DNA from: Aphrophora alni
Taxonomy: Eukaryota; Arthropoda; Insecta; Hemiptera; Aphrophoridae
NCBI GenBank assembly: GCA_963513935.1
Contig: OY740774.1
Location: 92,031,847-92,095,846, forward strand
DNA: 64,000 bases
Reading direction: 5' to 3'
Both the position numbers and the translations under genes were made by a program. Of the stretch, positions 1 to 14,772 are shown one piece after another. Position 1 is the first letter of the stretch. Each line of letters opens with the position of its first letter. A model generated the notes under the pieces. It had not been told where the DNA came from, did no database searches, and saw only the letters and a program-made list of their open reading frames with translations.

Positions 1-985
1 TGTCAAAACCGGTAACTATCTCTAATATTTAATTATATGTTGTAAAATTAATTCCTAAAAAATATACTTTTTATATTCATTATCGATTTATAAAAATCTA
101 TTTTGTTTGTTAGAAACATAAAACTCCAAAATTAACAGGTACTTTTATTGAGTTTTCTGGATAATTCATCCTGGAATATTTTACTTATAAAACATATCTT
201 GACAAAAAACACTTATAGAATAGGACAACAAAGTGGAATTTAATGTTGTGTGCATACTTACTTATTAGTTATACGACAATAAAATTATATGAGGATAAAA
301 CCATATTTCCTATTACGTCTGGTTGCTTATGGTAATTATGTGGCTTCAAACAGACGTAGAATAAAACTTTTATAATCGGAAAGTTTATGAGAAAAAGAAA
401 TATGCGAAGATTGATGAATAGTTAGTTAGAACTGTGGTTATAGGTTTTCTGTATAAATCAAAGACATTCTGTTTGGTGATTGTGATGTCTAGTTTATTTA
501 ATTAGTTGTTCTCCTCAATTTATAAAGTAAATTTAAGTGTGGGGATGAACTATTATGATAATTCTTCAAAATATTGAACTTTCTGGAATTGCCATTGAAA
601 AGATGATACCGTGTGGAAAAAAAAATAATTCGTTGCTTTGGTAATACTGTTTTAGACCAAATATTCAGTTCTGTAGAAAAAAAGTCTATATTTTTTAAAA
701 AACCGGACTCGCCATGGGTTCTCCTTTGTGAGGGATTATGTCGGAAATATACTTCAATCAATTCTTAGAAAATGAATATACTATTCTCTGGAACAAACTA
801 AAATAAAGATAATATAATATATTACCATAGGTTGATGACGCCATCATCCTTTTCAATGGGAATTCCAGATATAAGAATACCATATATACATACAGAAGCA
901 TGAAATTGTACTAGGACTGCGTTATTAACGGAAATTTGTGTTTTTCTTTCAATGTAATATTTAAAACTATAATCCCCCTCCAACA
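1..985. other. AT-rich upstream DNA without a supported gene
   Basis: Low-GC sequence with no recognisable domain, splice-flanked exon or repeat. The 87-codon minus-strand frame at 498-761 and the 61-codon minus-strand frame at 822-1007 have no recognisable motif, and frames of that size occur by chance. This stretch would contain upstream regulatory DNA if the promoter called at 993 is real. Confidence 0.5.
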
Positions 986-992
986 ACAGTCT

Positions 993-1025
993 TATATAAA
1001 CCGACATCCACTTTGACCATCTTCA
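993..1025 (+). promoter_or_regulatory. Candidate TATA-type core promoter
   Basis: TATATAAA at 993-1000 lies about 25-30 bases before a CTTCATTTTG stretch (1021-1030) that could act as an initiator. Downstream come a possible non-coding exon, a short intron and a first coding exon with a good start context, which is the order expected of an RNA polymerase II gene start. TATA-like words are common in AT-rich DNA, so the support comes from the position and not from the motif alone. Confidence 0.35.
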
Positions 1026-1088
1026 TTTTGTTCCCACTTTATCTACTTGGAAGAGCGTACCTCATTCAAACAGACTGATAAGTGCTAG
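1021..1088 (+). other. Candidate 5' untranslated exon
   Basis: A stretch richer in G+C than its surroundings that ends TGCTAG before a donor-like GTATGA at 1089. It would be joined to the acceptor at 1291 by a 203-base intron. No open frame is needed here, because an in-frame TGA lies between the acceptor at 1291 and the ATG at 1315. Both ends are inferred. Confidence 0.3.
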
Positions 1089-1314
1089 GTATGAATATGT
1101 GCTGTCGTATACAGTATGTGTTTGTTTTTGTATGTGTTTATTTATCATGACAAGTAAAACAATTTAAGCTTCTTATCGATCCAATTATAATTGTATAATA
1201 CATGTATAATCGATCTTATAAAAAAGTAGGAACCAATTATAATGTCTTAATTAACCAATTATTATTATTCAGACGTTTATTTGTGTTTCAGACTTAATTT
1301 GAGTACATCAGAAG

Positions 1315-1381
1315 ATGGTGGCCCACATCACCGAAACTGATATTATGCGATTACTACAGAGAAGTGTTGGAGGGACACAAG
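1315..1381 (+). CDS. First coding exon of an unrecognised small split gene
   Basis: The exon runs from the acceptor TTTGTGTTTCAG (ending 1291) to the donor GTAAGTTT (from 1382). The start is ATG 1315-1317, in a strong context with A at -3 and G at +4; a TGA in the same frame lies upstream inside the exon, so no longer start is possible. It encodes MVAHITETDIMRLLQ and a short remainder, 22 codons plus one base (phase 1). Base composition is clearly less AT-rich than the flanks. The reading continues in phase into the exon at 17786/17789 and then into 19730-19811, giving a product of about 64-65 residues. I do not recognise the family. It could also be the N-terminus of a larger protein whose other exons I missed. 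Confidence 0.55.
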
Positions 1382-1759
1382 GTAAGTTTTATAATTACAT
1401 TATGGTTATTATACAATCCCGGTCGGGCGTTCTCTTAAATTATAAGAAATACTGAGATCGAGGAGAATTTGTTATTCATGTATTCAATCATATACATTTT
1501 GAAAAGGATTAGTTTACAATTTTTATAATTTTCTAGAATTTTCAACGTATTTTCTAGTTTAAAATCTTTAAACTATGATAAAAGAACAATTTCATTTGTT
1601 AGTGTTTTTATCTTCCGTAAAAATTTATATAGCCTACAATATATTTTCACAGTATAGTGCATATATTCTCAATAATCTATTGACGTCGTTAAAGTGTCTC
1701 ACAATAAACTATAACTCTAAATTATACACAATTACACACATGTCCATAAAAACGCTATT

Positions 1760-1762
<3 letters not shown>

Positions 1763-1825
<63 letters not shown>
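1763..1825. repeat. (TA)n microsatellite
   Basis: Uninterrupted alternating A and T over about 63 bases. The Tyr-Ile repeat frame that crosses it is a by-product of the repeat, not a gene. Confidence 0.97.
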
Positions 1826-1827
<2 letters not shown>

Positions 1828-2813
1828 CTTTCTTTAAATTTAAATTAAATATAATAATTTTTGTATTCAGTTTGTTTTAAATTATTTACCAAAAACGTGT
1901 CTTTTCTACTTGGACATAAACCTATATAATGATTGTTTGAAAACGATAATGTCATAGTACGAGGTTTTGTAGTTATTTAGTTATTTAAATTTGCATATTA
2001 TTTTATAAATATAACTAAAGAAAAGACACATGGTACGTGGAGATATTCAAATTCATATATTAGAAATTTAATACAACTTTAACGAAGATAAGTTAAAAAT
2101 AAACTACGAATTATTTCATATCATTTACTTAAATTATCTGACAGGGAAGTATATATTTCAACACTGAAAAGGAAATTTTTATTTTATTGATAAAGTTGTT
2201 GGTTTTACTTTATATGTTAACTTTACGGTTTAATTTTAAAAAAATCACGTATTACGAAAAGAGGAATGAGAGTTGTTTTAATCCAAACAAGGAAATGAAA
2301 ACATCGTTAGATTTCAATTAACAAGACGCGGTGTTTTGTTAACCGACAGCTTGGCTAATTTAGACTTTTCATAAGGGTAGAAATTTCAGAGGGAATTTAT
2401 TTTATTTATTTTTACAGTCCTTTAAACTATGTATTAAATACTGTGATTATAATATTTGTATTGAAATATTATAAATTGAAGTAATTCAAATAATAAGTAT
2501 TGGTCAGCAATATTATTAAGACTTTTTTCATGTACTATAACATATACTATATAATAATAATGTTGGTAACCGGAATTTATATAAACTCTAGAAAATTCGT
2601 ACTCGAAGAGAATAATTTTAGATGTCCGTAAACATTATATAAAAATCATTTTTATCCAATAACGGTAAATCCAAATAAATGTGCATACCTAAGTCAACTT
2701 TTAAAATAATTTAAATAATTTAATTTGAATTTCAGGCCTATAAAATTCTGGAAACAGATGTAAATGGAACACAATAATGTGTAAACATATATATTTGGCC
2801 ACATATATGCTTA

Positions 2814-2819
<6 letters not shown>

Positions 2820-2873
<54 letters not shown>
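2820..2873. repeat. (TA)n microsatellite
   Basis: Uninterrupted alternating A and T over about 53 bases, followed by a short GAAT-rich stretch (2890-2910). Confidence 0.97.
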
Positions 2874-2876
<3 letters not shown>

Positions 2877-4280
2877 GGCTTTGTCCTGACTGATTGAATG
2901 AATGAATGACTGACAGAGAATCAACGTAGAGCAAAAACCAACAAAGATATTGATACCAAAATCTAAAGGCATATTTGCATGAGGTCATAGACGCTCACTA
3001 AGAAAGGATTTTGCGAAATTTTAATTTTAAAGGGTATTAAATACAAAAAGAAAAACAATTTTTGTTAAGCAACTAGGCTGATTATAAAGTTTATTATCTT
3101 AGAATAGGTCAAGTTGTTTCTCGATTCTAAACCAAATGTATAATATACTATGCTGTGTGTACTTTAGGTACAGATCTGAACATGCACGCAAGCAGGTATT
3201 CTTTTGTATACCTTATAACAACTCGAAAATCAATACAATAAAAATAATCAGATATACAGTCAATTTCATTCCTTTAATTTTAAACGTCAACATACACGCG
3301 CATAGCAGCAAAAAGATAAGACTCGAATCAAAACATATTCTAAATCTAATATTTTCCGACCCAATTATAACTAATCCAGAAAATTGTCAATCTAAAACAA
3401 ATCAAAACCTATATTAAAATTGCGCCTAAGAATTTGATTAATCCATAAAAAATAACAACACACAGTTAAAGACAAGAAAACTTAAATAATTTGTTTTTAT
3501 CTAGACGTGAAAGGTCAACTTGGAAAATAACCGAATTGAAAATATAACTCCGATCTTTCGCCGATTATAAAAATACAGAAGACCTAGAGACAAAATGAGA
3601 TATACAGAAATACGAAGTAGATATTTCTAAATATAAAACATCACCTGAGTTCATATAAATATTTAATAACAAAGACATAATCTGTCGAAATATGAACGAA
3701 AATCTGGAATTAAGATGGCGACCATTAGAAGCAAGACGTTAGTTATAAAATACACGCCCACAGTTATTGATGAGTAAACATGATGATAATAACAGATTTA
3801 GAAAAAAAATATTCTTTTTCTGAAATTACTCTATCATTCAATTCACAAATTCTGTATTCTTAAATATTACACACTACATTAAAATTAGCTGGATTAAAGT
3901 AATATTAAACTTTTTTATCAAAACATGCGATTTAATAAACGTATAGATTACAACTTGAATGATTCGCAGGCAAAGCCGCGACGGGAGATGCTAGTATGCT
4001 TATAAACCACGCTAATGTACACGAAATAAAGAAAGACTATACCTAAAAATAATTATTACAGTAAAACGTAATCTTCAAATCAAATTCAAGGTTATTTCTA
4101 TAAATGAATTTTCAGAACCGGAAAACGGTTGACTTTTATACTGTTACTGATTACAAAAATATTAAATTTGAAATAACGGTTTGGTTTTACAAGTCATGAA
4201 ACAAGTTATTTCTGTTGTACCTGAGTTGCAATAATATCGATATTGTGGTCTTCTAATTTGTATATAAACAAATGAATCAA

Positions 4281-4478
4281 TACAGTATAACAAACACACA
4301 GAACACAATTCTCATAAAAAAAAAAATACGCCTAAGTATCAGACGCGTAACTAGTAGTTGTGATTTGGTTGGTGTAACTGGTGTATCACTGAAGAGGACG
4401 ACCTTGTCGTTGAAACGCGTCTGATACTTAGGCGTATTTTTTTATGAGAATTGTGATCTGTGTGTTTATTATACTGTA
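4281..4478. mobile_element. Tc1/mariner-type MITE with 60-70 base inverted ends
   Basis: A compact non-autonomous element of 194 bases (4283-4476) flanked by TA on both sides. Its ends begin CAGTATAA and are complementary over roughly the first 66 and last 62 bases, including the inner ATACGCCTAAGTATCAGAC block; the arms differ by a poly(A) length change and a few bases. CAGT ends and a TA target duplication are typical of the Tc1/mariner superfamily. The loop (4349-4414) is too short to code. It contains a CTGAAGA-stem-GAAAC motif, discussed in the findings. Confidence 0.8.
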
Positions 4479-5038
4479 TAGTTTTTCTCATAAGTCAAGC
4501 TCAACATTTGAAATGAATCAAGTTACATAATGTTACTGATTTCACTGCATAAGTAGTAATATAATATGTAAATTACACTGCTTATTGTTGTATATTTATA
4601 AGAAATGTTCTAATATTATTAGTGTCGACCATGCACAATCGTTTATTGATACCTCAGTTTATATTAGAGATGTGAACTTAGTTATCTGCGTTGGCGCACT
4701 TTATGAACATATCACTCTAAGTGGAACGATACTTGAGTCAGATTAAATTACGTAAATATTTCAATGACCCTGTTTAGCAATTCAGGTATATATAATATGA
4801 TGATTTTTACTTTGATCAGAAATGAACCAGAAATACATATTGCGATTAAAATTAGTTCTAATAATTACATAATTATAACTCTGGCGTCTTCATTGTTAAG
4901 AATCTGACGTTGAAATTAAAGAGTGTAATTATTTTTAGCAACATATTATAACTTTTGGGGGTAAATTTAAACTAAATAAATGACAGGAAGTGACTAACAA
5001 ACGAATAAAATATAGAATTTAAAAATTAAATCTTAACC

Positions 5039-5067
5039 AAAAAAAAAAAAAAAAAAAAAAAAAAAAA
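5039..5067. repeat. Poly(A) run
   Basis: About 29 consecutive A residues. It could be the tail of an old retroposed copy on the + strand, but I see no recognisable body or target duplication upstream. Confidence 0.9.
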
Positions 5068-8000
5068 CAGATTGATAAACCAAGCAGCCTGAAAATAATA
5101 TATCGTTAAGAAATAAACATCTTTTGGTTTACAACTTACATAACTTATGGTAAATAAAAACAAAAAAAAAAGTTGTGTAGAAAATTGATATGTTTTTTGT
5201 TTTTATTCTTTATGGAATTAAGGTCCTCCATTTTGCTTCTTTTTAGTGTTTTTGTAGGAAAAATAAGACATCAATAAAAATGGGTGTATGAAAATTAAAC
5301 TTAAACTTAAAGATTATATAAACACTGAAAAACGAGATAGTTTGTTTTGTACGGAATTTTACTTTTTTTTTTTTCAAAAGTTTGCAATGTGATCATATTA
5401 CGTTATATGATAAACTGTTTTATTTTTATTAATCATAAATTATCACCCTCTTTACATGAAATCAAGTGAAATAAATTTGGAATTATACCCTAGACTGCTT
5501 TAGTCTCCAGTCTATCTACGAAACAAATCTTTTCGTGAGCTTCTATTGTTCTAAAACTGTTTTCTACTGGAGTAATAGGTAATTTTTGAGTTCGTTGTAT
5601 ACAATAAATGTGTATGTTGGAGAAAATATATTTTTAAATTATTATTTTCTCTTCGAAATAAAACGATGTGTAATTTTCCTATTCAAAATATAATTAATGG
5701 CTTGTCCCATTATATTTAACATACGTATTTTATATTGAAACCTATATGGTATGTATGCAGATAACACGTATACTAATAACCGAAAAAAAACATTTGATAT
5801 ATTTTTTTGTTTGCAAAATCAAAAGTTTCTCACGTGATAAAAGGAAACTTTCAATTTAACATAGAGTACAATATTACTTTATATTTATAATGAGTAGAAA
5901 CATTTATATTTGTTTATTCATTCATACAGGTCAACATGTTTGTTTTAAAGTGTTCAAGGATTCTTGTGATATAACGATATGAATATATCTTTTTTTCTTA
6001 AAGAACAATAATTATATTTAAATTCATATATAACAGAATAAATCTTCCAAGAATTTCCTATTAGTCGGAAAATGTTTGGTTCTAATTAAGATTTCTTTGG
6101 AGTATTTCTAGTCTTTTCAATAATAATATCTTACTAATCATAACTTTAAACTTAGTTCAATACTTTAAGTCACCACATTACCACTTTGAGCCTTCATTTT
6201 CAGGCCTCACTCTCACAAAAAAATATGCAAAATTTGTAGACACAAGATCAACCATTGGCTTTTTTTTCAGTTTAGTGGAGTATAGTTATTTATAAGGCAA
6301 TACAATAAATTTCATGTTCTTAAAATAATTAAATTTTAAATATTTAACTTAAATTAAAATTATAAATAAGTTGTATTTCTTTATTACATACTTATAAATT
6401 TATTTATGTATGCGATATAAATAACAATATATGTTATTAATATGTATATCATAACAATTATTAACCGTTTTTTATTTTATATTTTATGAATTTTTTTTAC
6501 GAACTTTTGAATCAAGTTTATAAAATAACTTAAAGTTTAAAATTTTAAATATTTTATTTAGTCATTTGAAATAAAATAAAAAGGTAAGAAAACACAATTT
6601 TTTATTTTGTACTATCCACTTTTTATTAGTCTAGCCGACCAATGGATTCGCCTGCTAAGGCATTGACAATTGTGTTTTATTATCTTTAAACATGGAATTC
6701 CACCAAGAACCATCGGTCTCAAGGGTAATGAAAACAAATAAAAATAAAATAAATAAATAAAAAGGACTAAAATTTAGAGAAATAAGTGATTCGGAAAACA
6801 CATAATTATCGTTGTCGTTTATTAATTGAATTATATTAAAAATACGGTTCATACAATTTATTAGAATTAACATTTTAATTCTTAGGTTAATTCCTTACAT
6901 TAGAGCGAAATTAGTCATCTCTTGTAACAATACTGCACTCTATTTTCCATCAAAATACTAAACTAACTTAATATTATAATATCATAGTTACGTCCCATTT
7001 ACTTTAATTGAATATAAGTAAACAGACTATTTACATTTACTTAAATACCTTCCATTTGATGACAGTGCCATCAGCTCTTTAAGGTGTACTATTTACTCGT
7101 ACATTTGTATTAAGATTCACTTGGGGGTCGCATGTAACACAAGAGAACAGTCATATAAATAACTCTGAAATTTATCTTAGCTATAGAATATGAAGGCAAC
7201 TTCAGTATTCTCAAGGGATAAACTGATTTACATTCAAGAATAAATTTGAATTACTTACATATTCAAACATAAATTTTATTTACTTTGATAAAGTGGGGAA
7301 ATATTCGCAGTATTCCTTCTATAAAACAGTTTAAAACATTGTGATTGAGTATCAGCTTTCTAAATAAAATTTGGTGAATTACAAAAATAGACAAACATAC
7401 AAATCAGGTGGCTTCTAATATTTCGTAGTACTAGCGGTTTACTCGTAATTAGATTGCAGTGGTGATTACGTCAAACAATGTCTACCTAAAAAAATAGAAT
7501 TACAGGAAAAATGGACCGAGTTTTAACTGTCTGCCTGTGCTAACAAAATAATATTTTAAAAAGACATTTTAGTTTTAAAGTATAATAGCTATTAATTTGG
7601 CCAAGTCAGAATGAACCTTCTTTTTTTTTTTTTAAACCCCAACATCGTTTTTATGTAAAGGATTTCACGAATTGCTATTCTGTCTTTGGATCACTAACTT
7701 GTAAATCAATCATTTCGAAACCTGAGTTTTTTATAATAAAGGTTAGAACAGACTATTTATTTATGTCACGTTGTGATAAGATATGGCAAAATATTATTAC
7801 ATGATTTATTTAATAATACAGTTTTACTGATACTGAAAATAATAAACGTCATTTACAATTATTAAAAAAACAGTTTCTATAAAAATAAATAAAAAATAGA
7901 TATATAAATGCCAGTATTCCAAACTTTTGTGCAACAGTTCTATATACACATAAACAAAGATCAACAGAAAATGGATGGTAAACAAATGATACGATAAAAA

Positions 8001-11000
8001 TGGCATTAGTGATATTTAATCCAATCGACGAAAGAGTTTAATATTTATCAACGCTATTATTTTCACTAACTTTTTGTTGTCAACACTTTTATAGTATATG
8101 CTGCATCCACTATACATTGGTTTGTAAACATGGATAGTGTACATTTAATACATAATATTTGCCAATTATAAACATCATGTCACATACCTAGAAAGGAATA
8201 AATTTAAATTCATATTGTCGACAAAGCAGTACGATATTTCTTAAAGTAACAGCTCAATAGTCTGTAAGCTTAAATATCATATATGTAAAAACTATTAGAA
8301 ACTTCTTGGAATTTGTAAGGAGAGTTGAATGAAGTTGATTGAATACAATCAGTTTTGTTGATACATAGGTTTCTATTCTATCTTCTTTCTGTTATATCAA
8401 AGCATTTTTCCTGTAATAAATAACGTTTAATAATGTAAACATAATTTTTGTTTGCTTATTTGTTATATTCAATAAATATTTACAGCTTAGAGTAAAATAT
8501 TCAAAATTTGGATTAGTCAGGTTTAATTAAAATATCTATAATTAATATCAGACACGACATAGAACTCAAACAAATCTGTTTTGACGAATGATCTGTTGAA
8601 ACAAAATAGTTAAAATATGATAGCATAATTACTATTAAGTGGTAGATTTAATTATGTGCTAGTTTTACTTAAATATATCTCTAACAAAATGAAATAAACA
8701 CAATTGTTCACAATAAAAACATTATTTTAAAGACAAAGTGTCCATGACTAAGTCAACATTATCAGTAGTGACACATGTATAGAATATCTTATCACTGAAC
8801 CACAACTTATGAAGCATTGACCTTGCTACTTTTAATTCATTGCTAAGTTTATTTATTTATATGAACACTTAGGATGATGAGCTAATTGCTGAATCGCCGT
8901 CTTGAACAATCATTGTGAATATATCGCTTCATTTAATGAAAAATGTTTCCACTTATGTTGCTTTGTCAAATGAATGTAGTTATATCTTCAGGGGTGATGT
9001 TCTTGATGATACTAGTAAACCTTAAAAATTTAGGTCAACTCGCCCGGAGATATCATTCAGTATGGTGAAACATTGTTATTATAAAACCTGACAACAACAT
9101 TCTTACTAAGCACATAAGGCCACCCTCTCATTGATGCGTCCTTATAGGAAACATTGATGAAATCACAACAGTGAAAAATCATATTGCTATTACAGTATGC
9201 AATACAAAAACCACCTTCCACTTATTTCCCCTATTCACGAAAATACAATGTACAGAAGAACGAAAGAATTACAGTACTTCTGTACAACGAGGTGGATATG
9301 CAAAGATCAATATATATCAATACTTAGAAGTCCAATTATGTAGTTTCTTTGACTTTTATAAATTATAAAATCCTCCTTTATAGACATGTCAAAATGTAAT
9401 TCACTCTTTCGTAATATACTGAACATATTTAATTAAAAAATCGTTCTTTAAAATTTTAAACAAAATAATATTTTCCAATAATAGAATTACATGTTACTAT
9501 ATAAATATATTTCTCATCTGAGAGTAGAAAGATCTGATAAATCAAAAGAGCTAAAAGATACACAACAGTTATTTGTGCATTGCTCCTAGCCTACATAGTT
9601 GATCTCTATGAAACCTTGACCACACTATTAAACCGTAAATCGTATAAAAATAAAAACCACGTGGTTGGTGGTTACTTTGAAAGCAATAAAGAAATATTGT
9701 TTTTATTAAAGTAATTACATATGCTCATATTATTAGAGAGAAAGTTAAATTTATAATTTGATCATATATTACAAACACAGTTTCTAGATAGATTAGGTAA
9801 ATTGAATGAGTCATGACGAATCTTGTGTCACGTTTTATTTAGTAATTTATCAGGGAATTGTAAATTTTGTGCCGTAAGTAATATACGGAATAACAAGCAA
9901 AGAATATTAAATACAGAATACAATTAATTGCATTAAATTAATATAATTCACTAATTCAATTTTAAATGGTTTAACCGGGTATAAAATTGAACTAAAATAA
10001 TAAATAAATAAATATATCTTCAGGACCTTAAAAACATTTCTAAAATATCAGTTATAATTTTATAATGAACTTAAAACGAGTTTATAGTTTATTTTAATAT
10101 CTTTATTATAGTATGCAGCAATTGTGGAAGTACTTTATAGTCTACTGACATTACTGAAAGCAATATGGCAGTCGGCATAAAGGATCGTGCATTCTCAAAG
10201 ATGTTTTGACAAGTTTAGTAGAGAGTACTAGAAACTAAGCTAGCTGTTTAAATAATTTTAAAACCTGATAATTTATGGGTCATTAGCGAAATTTGTCATT
10301 TAACATGCTTTAATTTTAAACCGTTGGAGTTTATTTATTTAAATTTAATGCAAAACTGTAGTTTCTAATGTTTATGATTTCTTTGGTGTTTGATTTCCAA
10401 AAACCTGAGTAATCACTGTATAAACCATGTATTGAGTGGAGAGCCCCTCCACTATTTTAACATCATTTTTACAATAATTATCGACATTGCTGAATGTAAT
10501 CACGATTTAATCCAAGTTTAATCGACAATAGACGAAATATAAAATATCCACCATAAACTCGTAAAGTTACGTTATAATCTATCTTTGTGACTGTGGACAT
10601 GATATATCTGGAGTACTGGCAGTGATGAACAAGTGTACTTGATGCCATAGTAGTTGTAACGACATGAAACTACACCCCTCTAATGACTTGTTTACCAAAG
10701 TCATAATCAAACAAACCTGTGACGTGCCGAAGTACAGTTAATCAACAGTGTCTTCAGTTTTAATTTATGAATACAATGATTCTTAATTAAAATATAATGA
10801 GGATTGTTTTGATTAATCAAATTTTGTTTATCCAAATATATATCCATTTGTGGTTTTATTTACACCTATTTAAAAGCATTTTTATTTCTAAAACATTATG
10901 TTTTTAATCTGTGACAATACCATTAGTAACAAACAAATAAAATAACTGTTTTTAGGCATCTGAAAAATTTATACAACATGTGTGTACATTATGTTTTTCA

Positions 11001-14000
11001 GGAAAGCTGATACTTTTATTTTTCAATGTGTCACCAAACAAATTATCGAGAAATATTTAGAATATATTCCGGAGAGAGAAATATACTGAAAGAAAGACAC
11101 AAATATAGAGAAATTGCTTAAAATTTTTTCATCAATTAAATTTACAGTAACAACAAATATTTATGACTGAAAATATTTCTTCAACATTTAGACTATAGAT
11201 ATTAGATGTAAGCATATAAATATTAGATTATTAACATTTAGATGTAAATATTAACAGTTCATCTTTATATATAGTCAGACTTTTGATATTATTTAGAAAA
11301 TGTAGTCAGATTGCCTATTTTACACACTAGCATACCGCAAGGTTACAACTTTTACAACCTAAGTGACGTGTTTAAGAACCAAATATTTTAATTTTAACAG
11401 GTTAGTTTTTCCATTACCAATTAACCACATATTGTTATTTTTTTCTTTCAATTTAGGCATTTCCGCTCCCATAAGAATTTTTTTTCAGAAAATATAATAC
11501 ATAGTTCTAGAAACATAATCTAATCTAATTTTATAAGTGATTTAACAACATTTGTTCAATATTTGTATATTCAAAGATTCGTAAATAAATACTAGTAAAA
11601 TAATGGTGATCGAAATGAAAACCTGAATCTTAATAAAAAAAAAATCAAAAACTTTTTAAAAAAATCAAAAGTAGATAGAAAGGAACTGTGTGAAATTGTT
11701 TTTGGGAACAAATCTACTAAATTATTTAATATGACTTGTGTCTTTAAAATGTAGATATTGTTATTACAACTTCTTGGAATGTTTAAAAATGTATGTTTGA
11801 ATGTGGAATTAAATTTTTATTTATCTTACCTGGATCTGTCTGAAGTGTTACTGCACATAACTAACATCAGAAAGAAATTACGTGAAATATGAACAAGAGT
11901 TTAAAAAAGAAATAAAAAACCAGGATTTGTGGCAGGAAAGTGTATGATACTGTATTCATTAAAGTCAGATTAGATGTTGCATATTTAGCAATCATACCTA
12001 CGTTTTCCTATACGCTAAGCCTTTTATTATTCCAAACCACAAAACGTTACTACATTTGGTTACAGTTTTAGATATTTGCTATAAAATATTTTTAAAACTC
12101 TTTTATTAATAATAATTTATAAAAACTCTGTCATTAAAAAAAAAATGAATAATACCAAATGACCTTGACAATAGAGAAATAATTGTGCATATTTTTGTAC
12201 TTATTCATGATTAAAGTAATTTTAAATATTTTATAATGGGGTGATTTTATTTTTTATGAATTGTTGGCTGATAATTGTTTTAAATAATTGAATCATATGT
12301 GACACGAGGAAGAGTAAAATATATTATAAAATTCATATATGAAAATCACTTCGATACACAAGAAACAATTAAGAACAGAACTTATACAAAAATTTATTTT
12401 TCCTTTGTTAAAAAAATTTAAAAAATCTTGTCCATTATCCTGAAACAAAGCAATCTATCTCTAGAATGTTGAATGGAAAAAAATTCAGATCTAAAATGTT
12501 TGATCGATATTTAATTTCAAACAATTTTTTTTAACAGATATTTTGTTTTCGTGAATTTAAAATCAATAAAATGAATCAATGTATCACGTCAATAATGCAT
12601 GATAGTACCGGATAACAAGTAAATATTGTTCTTGACTTAAATCACCCTCAGCGGCTTTTCAATACTGAATAATAGCATTACAATCCCAAAGAACCCTAAC
12701 TTCAACCAAACCTCATTTATTGATTCATATCTCTTTCTTTGATCTTTCCCATCAAGTTTCTCAAGGCAAACTCATTATATTTTCGTACCCCGATATAATT
12801 AGAATATTTGTGAGCTAGAGGACTTTATTTTGTTCTTTTTTATTTTATTTTATTTTTATTATTTTTTTTAAGTGATAATCATCAAGAATTCTCCGTTTAT
12901 GCCATTTATACATATAGTTTAATAATTATGTACATTTGGTACTCCATGCTTATTATGTTACATTGGATGAAATTAAAAAAAAAAAAACATAGTAAATTTT
13001 AACAGACATTGAAACACCTTGGTAAAAAAGTAAAGCACTTGAGAAATAATCCATTTTCTTTTTCTTTTTTTTTTTAAATACTCAAATTATAATAAATATT
13101 AAATAAATATACTTTTTTTTTAATAATCATATTTTATTAATAACTAGGTCTTTTAATGTAACTGATAAAAAAAAACTCCCCAAGAAAAATACCATATAAA
13201 AAGCTTAAGAAATGTACAATATTTTGTTTTAAAGTGATTTAAAATGTCAACCAAGTGTTCGTTTCTAATCAAAATACGTTTTACTCATACAGTAGTTTCA
13301 ATATCTGTTTAAAAATAGAATAAATCTTGTAAACAAAGAACAAATGTTACTATTTTCTGATTATAGAATATACATATAGTATTCTATGTTCAAACGTCAA
13401 ATATAATTAGGAGATTCAATTAGGTTATTGAACACTGTAATGTATTATTCACATAACATAATAGATGACTTGAATTATTTACGAATAAGCTAAAAATATC
13501 ATGTATAAAAACAATATTAATGAACTTCCAGTATCGAAATTTTTATTAATACAGATTAGTGCACTTTTAAAATTAATTTAACACTGATTTAAATTGAATC
13601 TTGTTAACTCTAAAGAGTTGTTATATAGTACCTGGTTTCTTGACGTTTTCTACTTGAAGGTTTAAAATAATAATAATATTATTTTTTTTATGTTTAATAT
13701 TGTAATAAATAGAATTGCTTATGTATAGGAAAAAATTTAAAATATTTTAGTTACATATATTGTGTATTATAAATATTCCTATATGTGTGATTTACAAATA
13801 TCCCTTATTTAATATCCCTCAACAGTATATTAATATATTGGTATAGCTTAAGTTAGTGCAAATGTTAAGCCACTCTTAGTAAAATAATTAAAAACACAAA
13901 CTATCCTAGACGCCGGTCAATAACCAGCAAAGTCTTGGTAAATGAAACTTAACAATGTTTGCAGTTCTTTATTTGGAGTTATAGAACTTAACAACATTCT

Positions 14001-14350
14001 ATGTTAATTTTTAATTATGTTATTTCATTAAAACTCACAGCTCCTATTATTATATAGGAAAGAAAAAAACTATATTATAACAAATGAATTTTAATTTCTT
14101 TTAATTGAATTAGCTTTAAATTAAATAAATTTATTATATAAATATGTTAGTATATTTATATTTATAAATAAACAACAATATCTGAATATAAAAAGACAAA
14201 ACAAATAATAATAAACAAAAGGCAAACTTCTACTAAACACTTTACCATAGTTAAGATGATTTCTTAGCACTTGTTATAAGTGAAGTTGAAAATAAATCAT
14301 ATATTGTATAATATGAGTTTATCAATACGAGACGTAAATAACTCGTAGAT

Positions 14351-14415
14351 TAATAATTAAAACAAACGCTTTTTACTATAAACCACAACTTTTAAAGTGT
14401 TTGTTTTAATTATTA
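14351..14415. repeat. Short inverted repeat (hairpin)
   Basis: TAATAATTAAAACAAACGC at 14351 is matched by its near-complement, GTGTTTGTTTTAATTATTA, ending at 14415, with a loop of about 20 bases. It may be a very small MITE or a deletion product; no coding content. Confidence 0.7.
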
Positions 14416-14676
14416 GATGGAATACCACCAAGCACCTACGATCTTTAGCATACTTAGTTTAACTAGTATATTTTATAGTTTCTAAACAATTTTAAACACT
14501 TAATGATAATAAATGTTCAATCTGTAAGTTGGAGAAATAGAACGCGACCATGTTTATTTATTTTTAATCCGTATGACAAAGTGCTAGTCGTTACTGATTT
14601 TCACACAGACACTCAGAGCTAAGGCATTTTTTTTATTTGAACAAATGAATTCTTGCAGTGGTTTTAGCTTCTCTTA

Positions 14677-14680
<4 letters not shown>

Positions 14681-14740
<60 letters not shown>

Positions 14741-14772
14741 GAACTGAACTTTTAAGGTAACCCCCCCCCCCC
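14681..14772. repeat. Poly(T)58 followed by a C12 run
   Basis: Fifty-eight T at 14681-14738, then 22 mixed bases, then twelve C at 14761-14772. The T run could be the reverse-oriented poly(A) tail of a retroposon lying to the right, but no retroposon body is recognisable. Lengths of such runs are often wrong in assemblies. Confidence 0.9.

Noticed and set aside
1575..1826. Open frames with long Tyr-Ile runs (also 2701-2988, 15692-16046, 32601-32801, 58714-58896)
   Set aside because: They are translations of (TA)n microsatellites, with no domain or codon signature outside the repeat.
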